Positions 25,572-34,069 of a DNA stretch of 64,000 bases are shown here, piece by piece. The notes below the pieces were generated by a model that saw only the letters and a list, made by a program, of their open reading frames with translations, was not told where the DNA came from and made no database searches. The position numbers were made by a program, and so were the translations under genes. Positions within the stretch are counted from its first letter, which is position 1; every line of letters starts with the position of its first letter. This DNA is from Paracoccus aminovorans (GTDB lineage Bacteria; Pseudomonadota; Alphaproteobacteria; Rhodobacterales; Rhodobacteraceae). The DNA lies in contig NZ_KQ955208.1 in the NCBI RefSeq assembly GCF_001546115.1, positions 804,252 through 868,251 on the forward strand. The letters run 5' to 3'.

Positions 25572-27428
25572 ATGCGATTCTTCAAATTTGCTAACGAATC
25601 CGCGATCTGGCGGCGAATCGCGCTTTGCGTGTGTGTTGCATCCATGCCGCTGGCAAGCCTCGCCGAGCCCATGCATGCCATTGCAATGTATGGAGAACCT
25701 GCGCTGGAGCCGGGCTTTTCCGCCCTGCCCTACGTCAATCCGGACGCCCCCAAGGGCGGCACGATTCGCCTGGCCGAGACCGGCAGCTTCGATTCGCTGA
25801 ATCCGTGGATCCTGATGGGAAACCCGGTCTGGCCGATCTTCACCCAGCCCGGCCTTCTGACCGAGTCACTGATGATGCGCTCGATCGACGAGCCCTTCAC
25901 GCTTTACGGGCTTCTGGCCGAAAGCGTCGAGACCGACCCGGACCGAAGCTGGGTCGAATTCACCCTGCGCCCCGAGGCACGGTTCTCGGACGGCGCGCCC
26001 GTGACCATCGAGGACGTCATGTGGTCCTATGAGACGCTGGGGACTAAGGGCCACCCGCGCTATACCGCCGTCTGGTCCAAGGTCGCGAAGATGGAGAGAA
26101 TCGGCCCGCGCTCGGTCCGCTTCACCTTCAACACCCGCGACCGCGAGCTTGCCATGCTGATGGGCATGCGGCCGATCCTGAAGAAGGCGCAATGGCAGGG
26201 CCGCGACTTCGACCGCTCCAGCCTGATGGCGCCCATCGGCTCGGGGCCCTATGTCATCGACAAGGTCGACCCCGGCCGCGCGATCAGCTTCCGCCGCAAC
26301 CCGGATTACTGGGGCCGCGACCTGCCCGTCACCCGCGGCATGTATAATTTCGACGTGATCCGCTATGACTATTTCGCCGATGCCTCGACCATGTTCGAGG
26401 CCTTCAAGGCCGGCGAGATCGACGTCTGGCGCGAGCTGGTCGCGGCGCGCTGGGACCGCGACTTCGACTTTCCCGCCATCCGCGACGGCCGCGTGGTCAA
26501 GTCCGAGATCGCGCATCAGCGCCCCTCGGGCATCATCGGGCTGGTGATGAACACGCGCAATCCGCTGTTTGCCGACTGGCGGGTGCGCCAGGCGATGATC
26601 GAGGCCTTCAACTATCGCTTCATCAACATGACGCTGTCGGGCGGCAAGGACCCGAGGATCACCAGCTATTTCTCGAACTCGGACCTGGGCATGCAGCCCG
26701 GACCCGCCACGGGGCGCGAGGCGGACCTGCTGGCGCCCTTTGCCGCCCAGCTGCCACCCGGCACGCTGACCGGCTACAGCCTGCCCGAGGGCGGCACCCG
26801 CGCCATCGACCGCCAGGGCATCCGCGCCGCGCTGGACCTGCTGCGGCAGGCCGGCTGGCGCGTGCAGGACGGCGAATTGCGCGACGCTCAAGGCCAGCCC
26901 TTCCGCTTCGAGATCCTGCTGAACCAGTCCGGCAGCGCCATGCGCACCAGCGCCGAGACCCGGCAGATCGTCGACATCTTCGTCGAATCGCTGCGCAACC
27001 TGGGCATCCGGCCGCAGGTGACGCTGCTCGACGCCGCGCAATATGTCGAGCGGACCAACAATTACCAGTTCGACATGACCTGGTATGAACGCGGCCTGTC
27101 GCTGTCGCCCGGCAACGAACAGCTGCTCTATTGGGGCCGCAGCGGTGTCACCGCGACCGGCAGCAAGAACTGGATGGGCATGGATTCGCCCGCCGCCGAG
27201 GCGATGATCGCCGAGATGACCCGGGCCCGCAGCGATGCGGATTTCCATGCCGCGGTCAGGGCGCTTGACCGGATATTAACCGCCGGGCGCTATGTCATCC
27301 CGGTCAGCCATTCGCGCATTTCGCGCTTGGCCCATGCCTCTCGTCTGGATTATCCTGAAAACACGCCGCTTTACGGGGACTGGCCGGGGTTCATGCCGGA
27401 AACCTGGTGGCAGGAGGAGAAGAAATGA
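25572..27428 (+). CDS. Extracellular solute-binding protein family 5 (YejA-like)
   Basis: 618-residue periplasmic binding protein of the oligopeptide/microcin C class. The signal peptide covers MRFFKFANESAIWRRIALC to about SLA, then EPMHAIAMYGEPALEPGF. Family marks are YVNPDAPKGGTIRLAETGSF (as in YejA), NPDYWGRDLPVTRG and the C-terminal LYGDWPGFMPETWW. No permease genes lie nearby, unlike the yejABEF operon. Its stop overlaps the start of a lipoprotein gene (ATGA), so it heads a coupled operon. An earlier ATG at 25506 lacks signal-peptide sense. Confidence 0.9.
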   Translation: MRFFKFANESAIWRRIALCVCVASMPLASLAEPMHAIAMYGEPALEPGFSALPYVNPDAPKGGTIRLAETGSFDSLNPWILMGNPVWPIFTQPGLLTESLMMRSIDEPFTLYGLLAESVETDPDRSWVEFTLRPEARFSDGAPVTIEDVMWSYETLGTKGHPRYTAVWSKVAKMERIGPRSVRFTFNTRDRELAMLMGMRPILKKAQWQGRDFDRSSLMAPIGSGPYVIDKVDPGRAISFRRNPDYWGRDLPVTRGMYNFDVIRYDYFADASTMFEAFKAGEIDVWRELVAARWDRDFDFPAIRDGRVVKSEIAHQRPSGIIGLVMNTRNPLFADWRVRQAMIEAFNYRFINMTLSGGKDPRITSYFSNSDLGMQPGPATGREADLLAPFAAQLPPGTLTGYSLPEGGTRAIDRQGIRAALDLLRQAGWRVQDGELRDAQGQPFRFEILLNQSGSAMRTSAETRQIVDIFVESLRNLGIRPQVTLLDAAQYVERTNNYQFDMTWYERGLSLSPGNEQLLYWGRSGVTATGSKNWMGMDSPAAEAMIAEMTRARSDADFHAAVRALDRILTAGRYVIPVSHSRISRLAHASRLDYPENTPLYGDWPGFMPETWWQEEKK

Positions 27429-27559
27429 AGACCGTTCGCATCGCAACCTTGCTGGCTGTCCTGGCGTTGGCCGGATGCAATACCGTCGCCGGCGTCGGCG
27501 AGGACATCACCGGCGCCTCGCGCATGGTGCAGGGTGGCATAGGAGGAGGCGGCTACTGA
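27425..27559 (+). CDS. Entericidin-like small lipoprotein
   Basis: 44-residue lipoprotein: MKTVRIATLLAVLALAGCN has a lipobox LAGC at 16-19, then NTVAGVGEDITGASRMV and a Gly-rich end GGIGGGGY. Entericidin A/B family members have just this design (lipobox followed by NTxxGxGxDI). It overlaps the previous stop by four bases and the next start by one, so it is translationally coupled on both sides. Likely membrane-anchored; the role in this operon is unknown. Confidence 0.85.
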   Translation: MKTVRIATLLAVLALAGCNTVAGVGEDITGASRMVQGGIGGGGY

Positions 27560-27912
27560 TGAGATGGAGCAATGTCCAGGCGAACTGGTCCGCCTTCTAC
27601 GAGGCGATCACCGAGAAATGGCCCGAGGCCGACGAGGATGAGTTGGACGAGATCGACGGCGACCAGCGCGCCTTCATCCGCTATATCGCCGAGGTGACCG
27701 GCCAGGAGATCGCCGAGACCAAGGACGAGATCCGCGAATGGCTGGCGGGAGAGATCCCCTCGGACGTGGTCATGGACCCGATCCACGACGGTCATTCCCT
27801 CGCGCTGTCGGCGAAATTCGTCGGCGAGGGCGAGGACGAATATGACGACGACGCCCGCTTCGGCGACGATGACGAGATCCGCGGCGATGGCGACCTGAAC
27901 GACCCGCGCTGA
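27559..27912 (+). CDS. CsbD-like stress protein
   Basis: 117-residue acidic protein. MRWSNVQANWSAFYEAI followed by EKWPEADEDELDEIDG and AEVTGQEIAETKDEIREWL follows the pattern of CsbD/YjbJ general-stress proteins (helix, W, K/E-rich helical repeats). The C-terminal third is very acidic (EDEYDDDARFGDDDE). Start at 27559 overlaps the lipoprotein stop (TGATG). CsbD family members are induced by stress in many bacteria; function unknown. Confidence 0.75.
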   Translation: MRWSNVQANWSAFYEAITEKWPEADEDELDEIDGDQRAFIRYIAEVTGQEIAETKDEIREWLAGEIPSDVVMDPIHDGHSLALSAKFVGEGEDEYDDDARFGDDDEIRGDGDLNDPR

Positions 27913-27990
27913 CCGCGGCGCGGAACCCGCCCGCCCCCGCCGCGTTCCATTTCCAACCGCCTGAGCGGCTTGCACAAATGGGAGGAAGGC

Positions 27991-28068
27991 ATGAAGGGCA
28001 TCATCGCGTGGTTTCTGGGGGTCCCGATCTTCGTGATCATCCTACTCTACCTGACCGGCGTCTTCTGA
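27991..28068 (+). CDS. 25-residue membrane peptide
   Basis: Small frame MKGIIAWFLGVPIFVIILL ending YLTGVF, a single transmembrane helix with almost no soluble part. A near-perfect ribosome site (ggaggaagg) sits just before the ATG, and the hydrophobic reading could hardly arise by chance. Similar tiny one-helix peptides are common in Rhodobacteraceae. Function unknown. A GC hairpin between 27913 and 27950 separates it from the CsbD-like gene. Confidence 0.65.
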   Translation: MKGIIAWFLGVPIFVIILLYLTGVF

Positions 28069-28190
28069 TCCGCCCGTTCCAATCAGGTAGCCGCCGCCGT
28101 CCTGCCAGGCATTGATCGCGGCGGCGGGCTTTGGCATGAGGGCGCTGTGCTGACGGCGCCCTTGCCGAGCCCCAACCCAAAGGATCGAAC

Positions 28191-28541
28191 ATGTCCGAGA
28201 TCAAACGCATCGAGACCGGCGCCCGCATGAGCCAGGCCGTGGTCTATAACGGCATCGTCTACCTGGCTGGCCAGGTCGGCAAGCCCGGCGAATCGGTGAC
28301 CGAGCAGACGCGCGAAGTGCTGGCCCAGATCGACCGCCTGCTGGCCGAATGCGGCTCGGACAAGACCCGCATCCTGACGGCGCAGGTCTGGATGGCCGAC
28401 ATGGCCGATTTCGCCGAGATGAACGCGGTCTGGGACGCCTGGGTGCCCGCCGGCCATACCCCGGCCCGCGCCACCGGCGAAGCCAAGCTCGCCACCCCCG
28501 ATTACAAGGTCGAGATCATCGTGGTCGCGGCGCAGAGCTGA
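28191..28541 (+). CDS. RidA/YjgF-family enamine deaminase
   Basis: 116-residue RidA-type protein that hydrolyses reactive enamine/imine intermediates of PLP enzymes, or a close relative of another subgroup. VYNGIVYLAGQVGKPGES near residues 18-35 and the C-terminal GHTPARATGEAKLATPDYKVEI hold the conserved Arg and Glu of the active cleft. Stand-alone gene. Its 3' end overlaps the convergent lpxB by 26 bp. Confidence 0.88.
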   Translation: MSEIKRIETGARMSQAVVYNGIVYLAGQVGKPGESVTEQTREVLAQIDRLLAECGSDKTRILTAQVWMADMADFAEMNAVWDAWVPAGHTPARATGEAKLATPDYKVEIIVVAAQS

Positions 28542-29679
28542 TCGCGCCCATCACGGAACGCGCGGCGCGCAGGCCCGGAGCCTCGCCGCCGCGCCCCAGC
28601 CGCTGCATGGTCAGCTTCATCGCGGCAATCTGCCGGGCGCGCTCCTCGGGATCCTCGACCAGCCGATAAAGCGCCTGCGACATCGGCCCCGGCTGGCAGG
28701 CCCGGCCCAGGAACTCCGGCACCACCCGCGTCTCGCTGACCAGGTTGACCAGGGTGACGGTGTCCGTCTTCAGCAGCAGCCCGATGATCAGCCGGCTGAG
28801 CGGCGCCACATCATAGCCGATCACCATCGGCACGTCATTCGCCGCCAGGTCCAGACTGACCGTGCCCGAAGCCGCCAGCGCCAGGTCGGCGGCGGCAAAG
28901 GCCGCGCGTTTCTCCTCGGCGCCCTCGACCACGATGGGCGCGGTCGGCCAGCGCTGCGCCATGTCATGCACCAGCCCCGAGACGCCGCGCACCGTCGGGA
29001 TCACCACGCGGATCTCGGGCACCCGGTCGCGCAGCCGGATCAGCGCCTCGTCGAAGCGCGGACCCAGCCGGCCGACCTCGCTGCGACGCGAGCCCGGCAG
29101 GCACAGCACCAGCGGCGTCTCGGGCTCGATGCCGTGGCTGGCGCGGAAGCCGGCGGCCTCCTCGGCGCTGGCGACCGGCTCGGCCGCGATGGGATGGCCG
29201 ACGAAATCGCAGCTCATGCCGGCGGCCCGCATCAATGGCGGCTCGAAGGGCAGGATCGCCAGCACATGGTCGATGACCTGGGCCATCTTCTGCGCCCGCC
29301 CCGACCGCCAGGCCCAGACCGAGGGCGCGACGTAGTGGATGGTGCGCAGCTCGGGGTTCAGCGCACGGGCCTCGCGCGCCACGCGCAGGCAGAAATCCGG
29401 GCTGTCGATGGTGATCAGCGCATCCGGCCGCGCCTCGGCGACGGCTTGCGCCGTCTCGCGAATGCGGGCCTTCAGCGCGCGATATTTCGGCAGCACCTCC
29501 CAGATGCCCATCAGGCTGAGCTCATCCATCGGAAAGCGGCTCTCCAGTCCCTCGGCCGCCATGGCCGGCCCGCCGATACCGGTAAAGCCGGCCTCGGGGT
29601 CGAGTTGCTTCAGCCCGGCCATCAGGGCCCCGCCCAGATTGTCGCCCGAAGGCTCGCCGGCGATCAGGAAGAACTTCAT
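28516..29679 (-). CDS. lpxB: Lipid-A-disaccharide synthase
   Basis: 387-residue GT19 glycosyltransferase joining UDP-diacylglucosamine and lipid X to the lipid A disaccharide. It starts MKFFLIAGEPSGDNLGGAL, the conserved N-terminus, and has IHYVAPSVWAWRSGRAQKMA, LPFEPPLM and LCLPGSRRSEVGRLGPRF. Last gene of the fabZ-lpxA-lpxI-lpxB set, but 160 bp after lpxI with palindromic repeats between, so it may be transcribed separately or less strongly. The longer upstream frame is repeat sequence. Confidence 0.95.
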   Translation of the reverse strand: MKFFLIAGEPSGDNLGGALMAGLKQLDPEAGFTGIGGPAMAAEGLESRFPMDELSLMGIWEVLPKYRALKARIRETAQAVAEARPDALITIDSPDFCLRVAREARALNPELRTIHYVAPSVWAWRSGRAQKMAQVIDHVLAILPFEPPLMRAAGMSCDFVGHPIAAEPVASAEEAAGFRASHGIEPETPLVLCLPGSRRSEVGRLGPRFDEALIRLRDRVPEIRVVIPTVRGVSGLVHDMAQRWPTAPIVVEGAEEKRAAFAAADLALAASGTVSLDLAANDVPMVIGYDVAPLSRLIIGLLLKTDTVTLVNLVSETRVVPEFLGRACQPGPMSQALYRLVEDPEERARQIAAMKLTMQRLGRGGEAPGLRAARSVMGAISSAPRPR

Positions 29680-29839
29680 CGCGCCGCTCCGCTTGCCATG
29701 TTCCATGGGTATTTGAAGAGCAAAGAAGCCATGCGGGCTTCTTCGTTGCCCAAATACCCGCCCGCCGCTGCCGCGGCACCGTCCTTCATCTCTCTGGGAA
29801 ACGGCGAAGCAGGCGGCTTTCCGTTTTCCAAATACCCGT
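29680..29839. repeat. lpxI-lpxB gap with dispersed palindromic repeats (type B)
   Basis: gggtatttgaagagcaaag (from 29707) and its inverted partner ending in cccaaataccc (to 29759) form a 24-bp arm pair with 5-base loop, containing aaagaagcc / ggcttctt. A second, half copy (ccgttttccaaataccc) ends at 29837 next to the lpxI stop. Same family as 4652, 46458, 59181 and 61673. Confidence 0.75.
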
Positions 29840-30637
29840 TCACCCCCGCGCCCAGAGGAACAGCCCGGCCGATTCGGCGCGGGCGATCGCATTGGCGCGT
29901 TCCAGCAGGATGACGCTTCCGGCCTGCCAGGCGATGCCGGCGAGGCCCGCCTCGGCGGATTGGCTGACGGTGTCGGGACCGATGGTCGGCAGGTCGATGC
30001 GGCGATCCTGTCCCGGCTTCGGCGCCTTGTAGAGCACGCCGCCGGCGCCCCTGGGATCGGGTTTCAGCCCGGCATGCGCCTTGGCGAAGTCCAGCATCGC
30101 CTGGGTGCCGGGCAGCGCCTCGACCGCCAGGCACAACCCTTGCGCCACCACCGCACCCTGGCCGATGTCGAGCGCGCCGAGACCGGCGACGATCTCGGCC
30201 GCGCGGGCGGCGTCCTTCTGGTCGCGGGGGCTGGGGGTGCCGGTCAGCACGCCCTCTTGCGGCACGAGATCGGGAAGAATCTCGTCGACGGATCTGATGG
30301 CTATGCCGGATTCCTCGAAAACGTCGAGCACGGCGCGCAGCGCGGCGTCGTCGCCCGACTGCATGCCCATCAGGATGCGCGGCACGATGGTCATGGTGCG
30401 GGGGTCGAACAGGTCCGGCTCGATGCGCGGCCGGCGGATGGCGCCGGCAAAGACCACCTGCGTCACGCCCTGGTCGGCCAACTCGTCCAGGAAGGGCACC
30501 AGCCGCTCCAGCCGGAAGGGCCGCGCCGCGACCTGCGGCTTCAGGTGATCCAGCGCATAGACCAGCGGCTGGTCCAGCGCGGCGGCGACGGCGGGGGCCA
30601 GCAGCCCCTCGCCCGCGATCAGGGCGATGCGGCTCAT
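29840..30637 (-). CDS. lpxI: UDP-2,3-diacylglucosamine pyrophosphatase LpxI
   Basis: 265-residue DUF1009/LpxI protein, the alphaproteobacterial replacement for LpxH, cleaving UDP-diacylglucosamine to lipid X and UMP. Marks: [59 protein letters not shown] and KAPKPGQDRRIDLPTIGPDT. Its ATG overlaps the lpxA stop by four bases (ATGA). It lies between lpxA and lpxB, the usual position. Confidence 0.94.
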   Translation of the reverse strand: MSRIALIAGEGLLAPAVAAALDQPLVYALDHLKPQVAARPFRLERLVPFLDELADQGVTQVVFAGAIRRPRIEPDLFDPRTMTIVPRILMGMQSGDDAALRAVLDVFEESGIAIRSVDEILPDLVPQEGVLTGTPSPRDQKDAARAAEIVAGLGALDIGQGAVVAQGLCLAVEALPGTQAMLDFAKAHAGLKPDPRGAGGVLYKAPKPGQDRRIDLPTIGPDTVSQSAEAGLAGIAWQAGSVILLERANAIARAESAGLFLWARG

Positions 30638-31419
30638 GGGTGCGGCGCCAGGAAACTGCGGTCCGAGGGGCCGAGGATGAAGTCCAGCACTTCGCGCACC
30701 ATCGACCCGTGCTCCTCGTCCACCATCTGCCGGGCGGTGTCGCGGAAGCTGCCGTGGCCCAGCTTGCCCAGCATGTCGCGCAGCGCGTGGATTTCCTCGC
30801 GCGAGGCGCCGCGGCGCTTCAGCCCGACCAGGTTCAGCCCGTCCAAGTGGCCGCGCGGCCCCTGCACCAGGCCGAAGGGGATCACGTCCGCCGTCACCAT
30901 GGTCACCGCGCCGATCATGGCGCCGCGGCCGATGCGCACCCATTGGTGCACGCCGGACAGGCCGCCGATGATGACGTCGTCTTCCAGATGGCAATGGCCG
31001 GCCACCGAGGCATTGTTCACCAGGATCACCCGGTCGCCGATCTGGCAGTCGTGGGCCACATGGCTGCCGGCCATGAACAGCCCGTCGTCGCCGACGCGGG
31101 TGACGCCGCCGCCGCCCTCGGTGCCGGGGTTCATCGTCACATATTCGCGGATGCGGTTGCGGGCGCCGATCTCCAGCCGCACCTTTTCGCCGCGGAACTT
31201 CAGGTCCTGCGGCACCTCGCCGATCGAGGCAAAGGGGAACACCACCGTCTCGTCGCCGATCGCGGTGTCGCCGGCGATCACGACATGGGATTTCAGCACC
31301 ACGCCGCGGCCCAGCCTGACCTCGGGGCCGAGGACGCAGAACGGGCCGATCTCGCAATCCGCGCCGATCACCGCGGCGGGGTCGACCACGGCCGAGGGAT
31401 GGACCCGGGCGTCAGCCAT
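30634..31419 (-). CDS. lpxA: UDP-N-acetylglucosamine acyltransferase
   Basis: 261-residue LpxA, first enzyme of lipid A synthesis, adding a 3-hydroxyacyl group to UDP-GlcNAc. Left-handed beta-helix hexapeptides are plain ([30 protein letters not shown]), and [12 protein letters not shown] holds the catalytic His. I chose the ATG at 31419 (MADARVHPS) over a GTG at 31428 because it gives the E. coli length; it overlaps the fabZ stop by eight bases. Confidence 0.95.
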   Translation of the reverse strand: MADARVHPSAVVDPAAVIGADCEIGPFCVLGPEVRLGRGVVLKSHVVIAGDTAIGDETVVFPFASIGEVPQDLKFRGEKVRLEIGARNRIREYVTMNPGTEGGGGVTRVGDDGLFMAGSHVAHDCQIGDRVILVNNASVAGHCHLEDDVIIGGLSGVHQWVRIGRGAMIGAVTMVTADVIPFGLVQGPRGHLDGLNLVGLKRRGASREEIHALRDMLGKLGHGSFRDTARQMVDEEHGSMVREVLDFILGPSDRSFLAPHP

Positions 31420-31891
31420 TGTCGCCACGGTTCAGCATGGCCATGACCTCGGCCTCGGCGGCAAGCTGGCCGTTGACCATGGCGCGGCCCTCGAACTTCC
31501 AGACCTTGCCGCCACCGCGCAGGGTCTTCATGTGCAATTCCAGCACGTCGCCCGGCACCACCTTCTGGCGAAAGCGGCATTTGTCGATGGACATGAAATA
31601 GGTGCCCATGCCCTTGCCCGCGAGGTCCAGCGAGACGCCGACCAGCACGGCGGCGGCCTGGGCCATGGCCTCGATGATCAGCACGCCCGGCATGACCGGC
31701 TCCTGCGGGAAATGCCCCTCGAAATGCGGCTCGTTCGAGGTCACGTTCTTGACGCCGACGCAGCTTTCCATTGCCACGATGTCGCGCACCTTGTCCACCA
31801 GCAGGAAAGGATAGCGATGCGGCAGGATGCGCTTGATCGCGGCCAGATCGACTTCGGTCGGCGGGATATAGGCGGTCTCGTCGGAAGCCAT
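31412..31891 (-). CDS. fabZ: 3-hydroxyacyl-ACP dehydratase FabZ
   Basis: 159-residue hot-dog-fold dehydratase for 3-hydroxyacyl-ACP of all chain lengths, competing with LpxA for substrate. The catalytic His is in [18 protein letters not shown] and the Glu in [13 protein letters not shown]; the N-terminal part has [17 protein letters not shown]. Start at 31891 follows aagagga; an ATG at 31915 would add eight residues. No lpxD or bamA precedes it here; the gene upstream is the end of the moxR operon, 57 bp away. Confidence 0.94.
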   Translation of the reverse strand: MASDETAYIPPTEVDLAAIKRILPHRYPFLLVDKVRDIVAMESCVGVKNVTSNEPHFEGHFPQEPVMPGVLIIEAMAQAAAVLVGVSLDLAGKGMGTYFMSIDKCRFRQKVVPGDVLELHMKTLRGGGKVWKFEGRAMVNGQLAAEAEVMAMLNRGDNG

Positions 31892-31948
31892 GCGGTCCTC
31901 TTGGAATGTTTTCATTTGCCTAGCAACGGGGCCGCGAATTGGCAAGTT

Positions 31949-34069
31949 TCAGGCGCGGCTGCCCAGCAGGCGCCCGCGCCCCTCGGCCAGCCAGCCGGCC
32001 AGTGCCAGCGCCGCGATCAGCGCCAGCCAGGCCCAGCCCGGCAGCAGCGGGCGATGCGTCACGCCGCTGACCGAGGCCGCGTCGCGCGGCGTGATCGCGA
32101 TCCACGGCCCGGCCACGCCCTGGCCATGGGCGGGACGGCCCTCGCGCACGCTGCGCAGGCCGGGCATGCCCTCGGCCAAGCGCAGCACGGTGCCGTTCGT
32201 GGCCTCGGCCAGGGGCGCCAGCGCGGCGGGTGTCGCCACGGTTTCCTCGAATTCGCGCGGGGCCGCGGGGCCAAGCGCGACGACGCGGCTGATCGTGCCG
32301 TCGCTCAGCCGGTAAAGCCCCGGCCCCGGCGCCGTCCAGCGCGCGGTGAAGCGGCCGGGGCCGGCTTCGGTCAGGACCAGGTCCTCGGTCTTGCCATCGG
32401 GATGGGTGATGCGCACCGGGCCGGCGGTCGCGTCCATGGTGCGGCGGGTGACGGTGACGCCAAGGTCCGAGACATCGGCCAGCAGCGCCTCTTCTTCCAG
32501 ATCCGGCTCCTGCATCGACCAATGCGCAATGCGGCGCAAAAGCTCGAGCTGCGGCCCGCCGCCCTCGAAACCCCGGCCCCAGAGCCAGACCTGGTCCGAG
32601 GTCAGCAGCGCCACCCGCCCCTTGCCGACCCGGTTCAGGATCAACAGCGGCTCGTCATTGGCGCCGGTCATCACGACCTGCGCGCGCGGATCGGGGATCA
32701 CCTGCGACATGCGCAGCCAGCGGCCCCAATGGCTGCCCGAACCATTCGCCGGCGCGCCCTGAACCGGCGCGCCGGTCAGACCGGCGGTCACGGGGTGGCG
32801 CTGGCCGTCCTCGGTCAGGCGCGGCAGGAAGGGCTCGTCATAGACCCGGCCGGTCGGGCGCGCCGGGATGATCGCGCCCATCGGCGACAGGTTCAGGCTT
32901 TCCACCGTGGACATCTCGGGCCCGGCCGAGACCAGAACCGCGCCGCCCTCTTCGACGTAGCGGCGGATGTTCTCGTAATATTGCGGCATCAGGATGCCGC
33001 GCACCCGGTCGCGGTCGAAGATGATCAGGTCGAAATCCTTGATCCGCTCCATGAACAGCTCCTGGGTCGGAAAGGCGATCAGCGACATCTCGTCCACAGG
33101 GACCGCGTCCATCTTGTCCGGCGGCCGCAGGATAGTGAAATGGATCAGGTCCACGTTCGCATCGGATTTCAACAGGTTGCGCCAGGTTCTTTCGCCCGCA
33201 TGCGGCGCGCCCGAAACCAGCAGTACCCGCAGCCGGTCGCGCACGCCCTGGATCTGGATCGCGGCGGCATTGTTGCGGTCGGTCAGTTCCGGCGTGGCGG
33301 CTTCGGGCGCGTCGAAGCCGATCGAGACCACGTTCTGGCCGGCATGTTTCGGCACCACCGGCAGGTCCAGCGTCACGCCGGGCGGCAGGTCCAGGCCGCG
33401 CAAGGGCTCGCCGTCCAGGGCCACGCGCAGCCGCGCCGGAGCCTGGGCGACCTCGGGCGGGACGGCGCCCTGGTCCTCGACGCGAAGGCGGATGGTCACG
33501 GGCTTGTCGATCAGGCCGTAGGCGGGCGCTTCCTCGATCAACAGCCGGCGATCCCAGTCGCGATCCTCGCCGGTCAGCAGCACCTGCACCGGCGCCGGGG
33601 CCGCGGCGGGGATCATCGCCCGGTCATGGGCCAGGCCATCGGTCACGGCAATGACGCCCGCGACGCGGCCCTGCGGCTCGGCCGCAAGGGCCCGGGTCAG
33701 CGCCGCGCCCAGAGCCGTGCCGTCCGGGTCGTCGCCCACCGTCACCCGGCGGATCTCGGTGTCCGGCAGGGCGGCAAGCTGGCGCGTCATCTCGGCCAGG
33801 GCCGCGTCGGTCTGGGCGGCGCGGCCGGGCAGATCCTGGCTGGCGCTGCGGTCGTCGAGCAGGATCACGATATCCGAGAGCTTGTCGCGAATGCCCGATT
33901 CCAGCGCCGGCCCGGCCAGCGCCGCCGCCACCGCAAGCCCGGCGAGCCCACGCAAGAGCCAGCCGCGCAGCCCCCGCCACAGCGACCACAGCGCGACCAG
34001 CGCCGCCAGCACGGCCAGGGCGCCGACCAGCGGCCAGGGCAGCAGCGGATCGAAGGCCGGCCCGCTCAT
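31949..34069 (-). CDS. Membrane protein with VWA-like N-terminus and glutamine-amidotransferase-like domain
   Basis: 706 residues. Two or three transmembrane helices near the N-terminus (LVGALAVLAALVALWSLW, LLRGLAGLAVAAALAG) precede a VWA-type strand DIVILLDDRSASQDLP with a degenerate metal motif (DxSxS replaced by DDRSAS), then Ig-like regions, a class-I glutamine-amidotransferase-like fold (LRVLLVSGAPHAGERTW, EEGGAVLVSAGPEMST) without a visible catalytic Cys triad, and a final helix AWLALIAALALAGWLAEG. Last of five overlapping genes with moxR; probably works in the envelope. Exact role unknown. Confidence 0.75.
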   Translation of the reverse strand: MSGPAFDPLLPWPLVGALAVLAALVALWSLWRGLRGWLLRGLAGLAVAAALAGPALESGIRDKLSDIVILLDDRSASQDLPGRAAQTDAALAEMTRQLAALPDTEIRRVTVGDDPDGTALGAALTRALAAEPQGRVAGVIAVTDGLAHDRAMIPAAAPAPVQVLLTGEDRDWDRRLLIEEAPAYGLIDKPVTIRLRVEDQGAVPPEVAQAPARLRVALDGEPLRGLDLPPGVTLDLPVVPKHAGQNVVSIGFDAPEAATPELTDRNNAAAIQIQGVRDRLRVLLVSGAPHAGERTWRNLLKSDANVDLIHFTILRPPDKMDAVPVDEMSLIAFPTQELFMERIKDFDLIIFDRDRVRGILMPQYYENIRRYVEEGGAVLVSAGPEMSTVESLNLSPMGAIIPARPTGRVYDEPFLPRLTEDGQRHPVTAGLTGAPVQGAPANGSGSHWGRWLRMSQVIPDPRAQVVMTGANDEPLLILNRVGKGRVALLTSDQVWLWGRGFEGGGPQLELLRRIAHWSMQEPDLEEEALLADVSDLGVTVTRRTMDATAGPVRITHPDGKTEDLVLTEAGPGRFTARWTAPGPGLYRLSDGTISRVVALGPAAPREFEETVATPAALAPLAEATNGTVLRLAEGMPGLRSVREGRPAHGQGVAGPWIAITPRDAASVSGVTHRPLLPGWAWLALIAALALAGWLAEGRGRLLGSRA

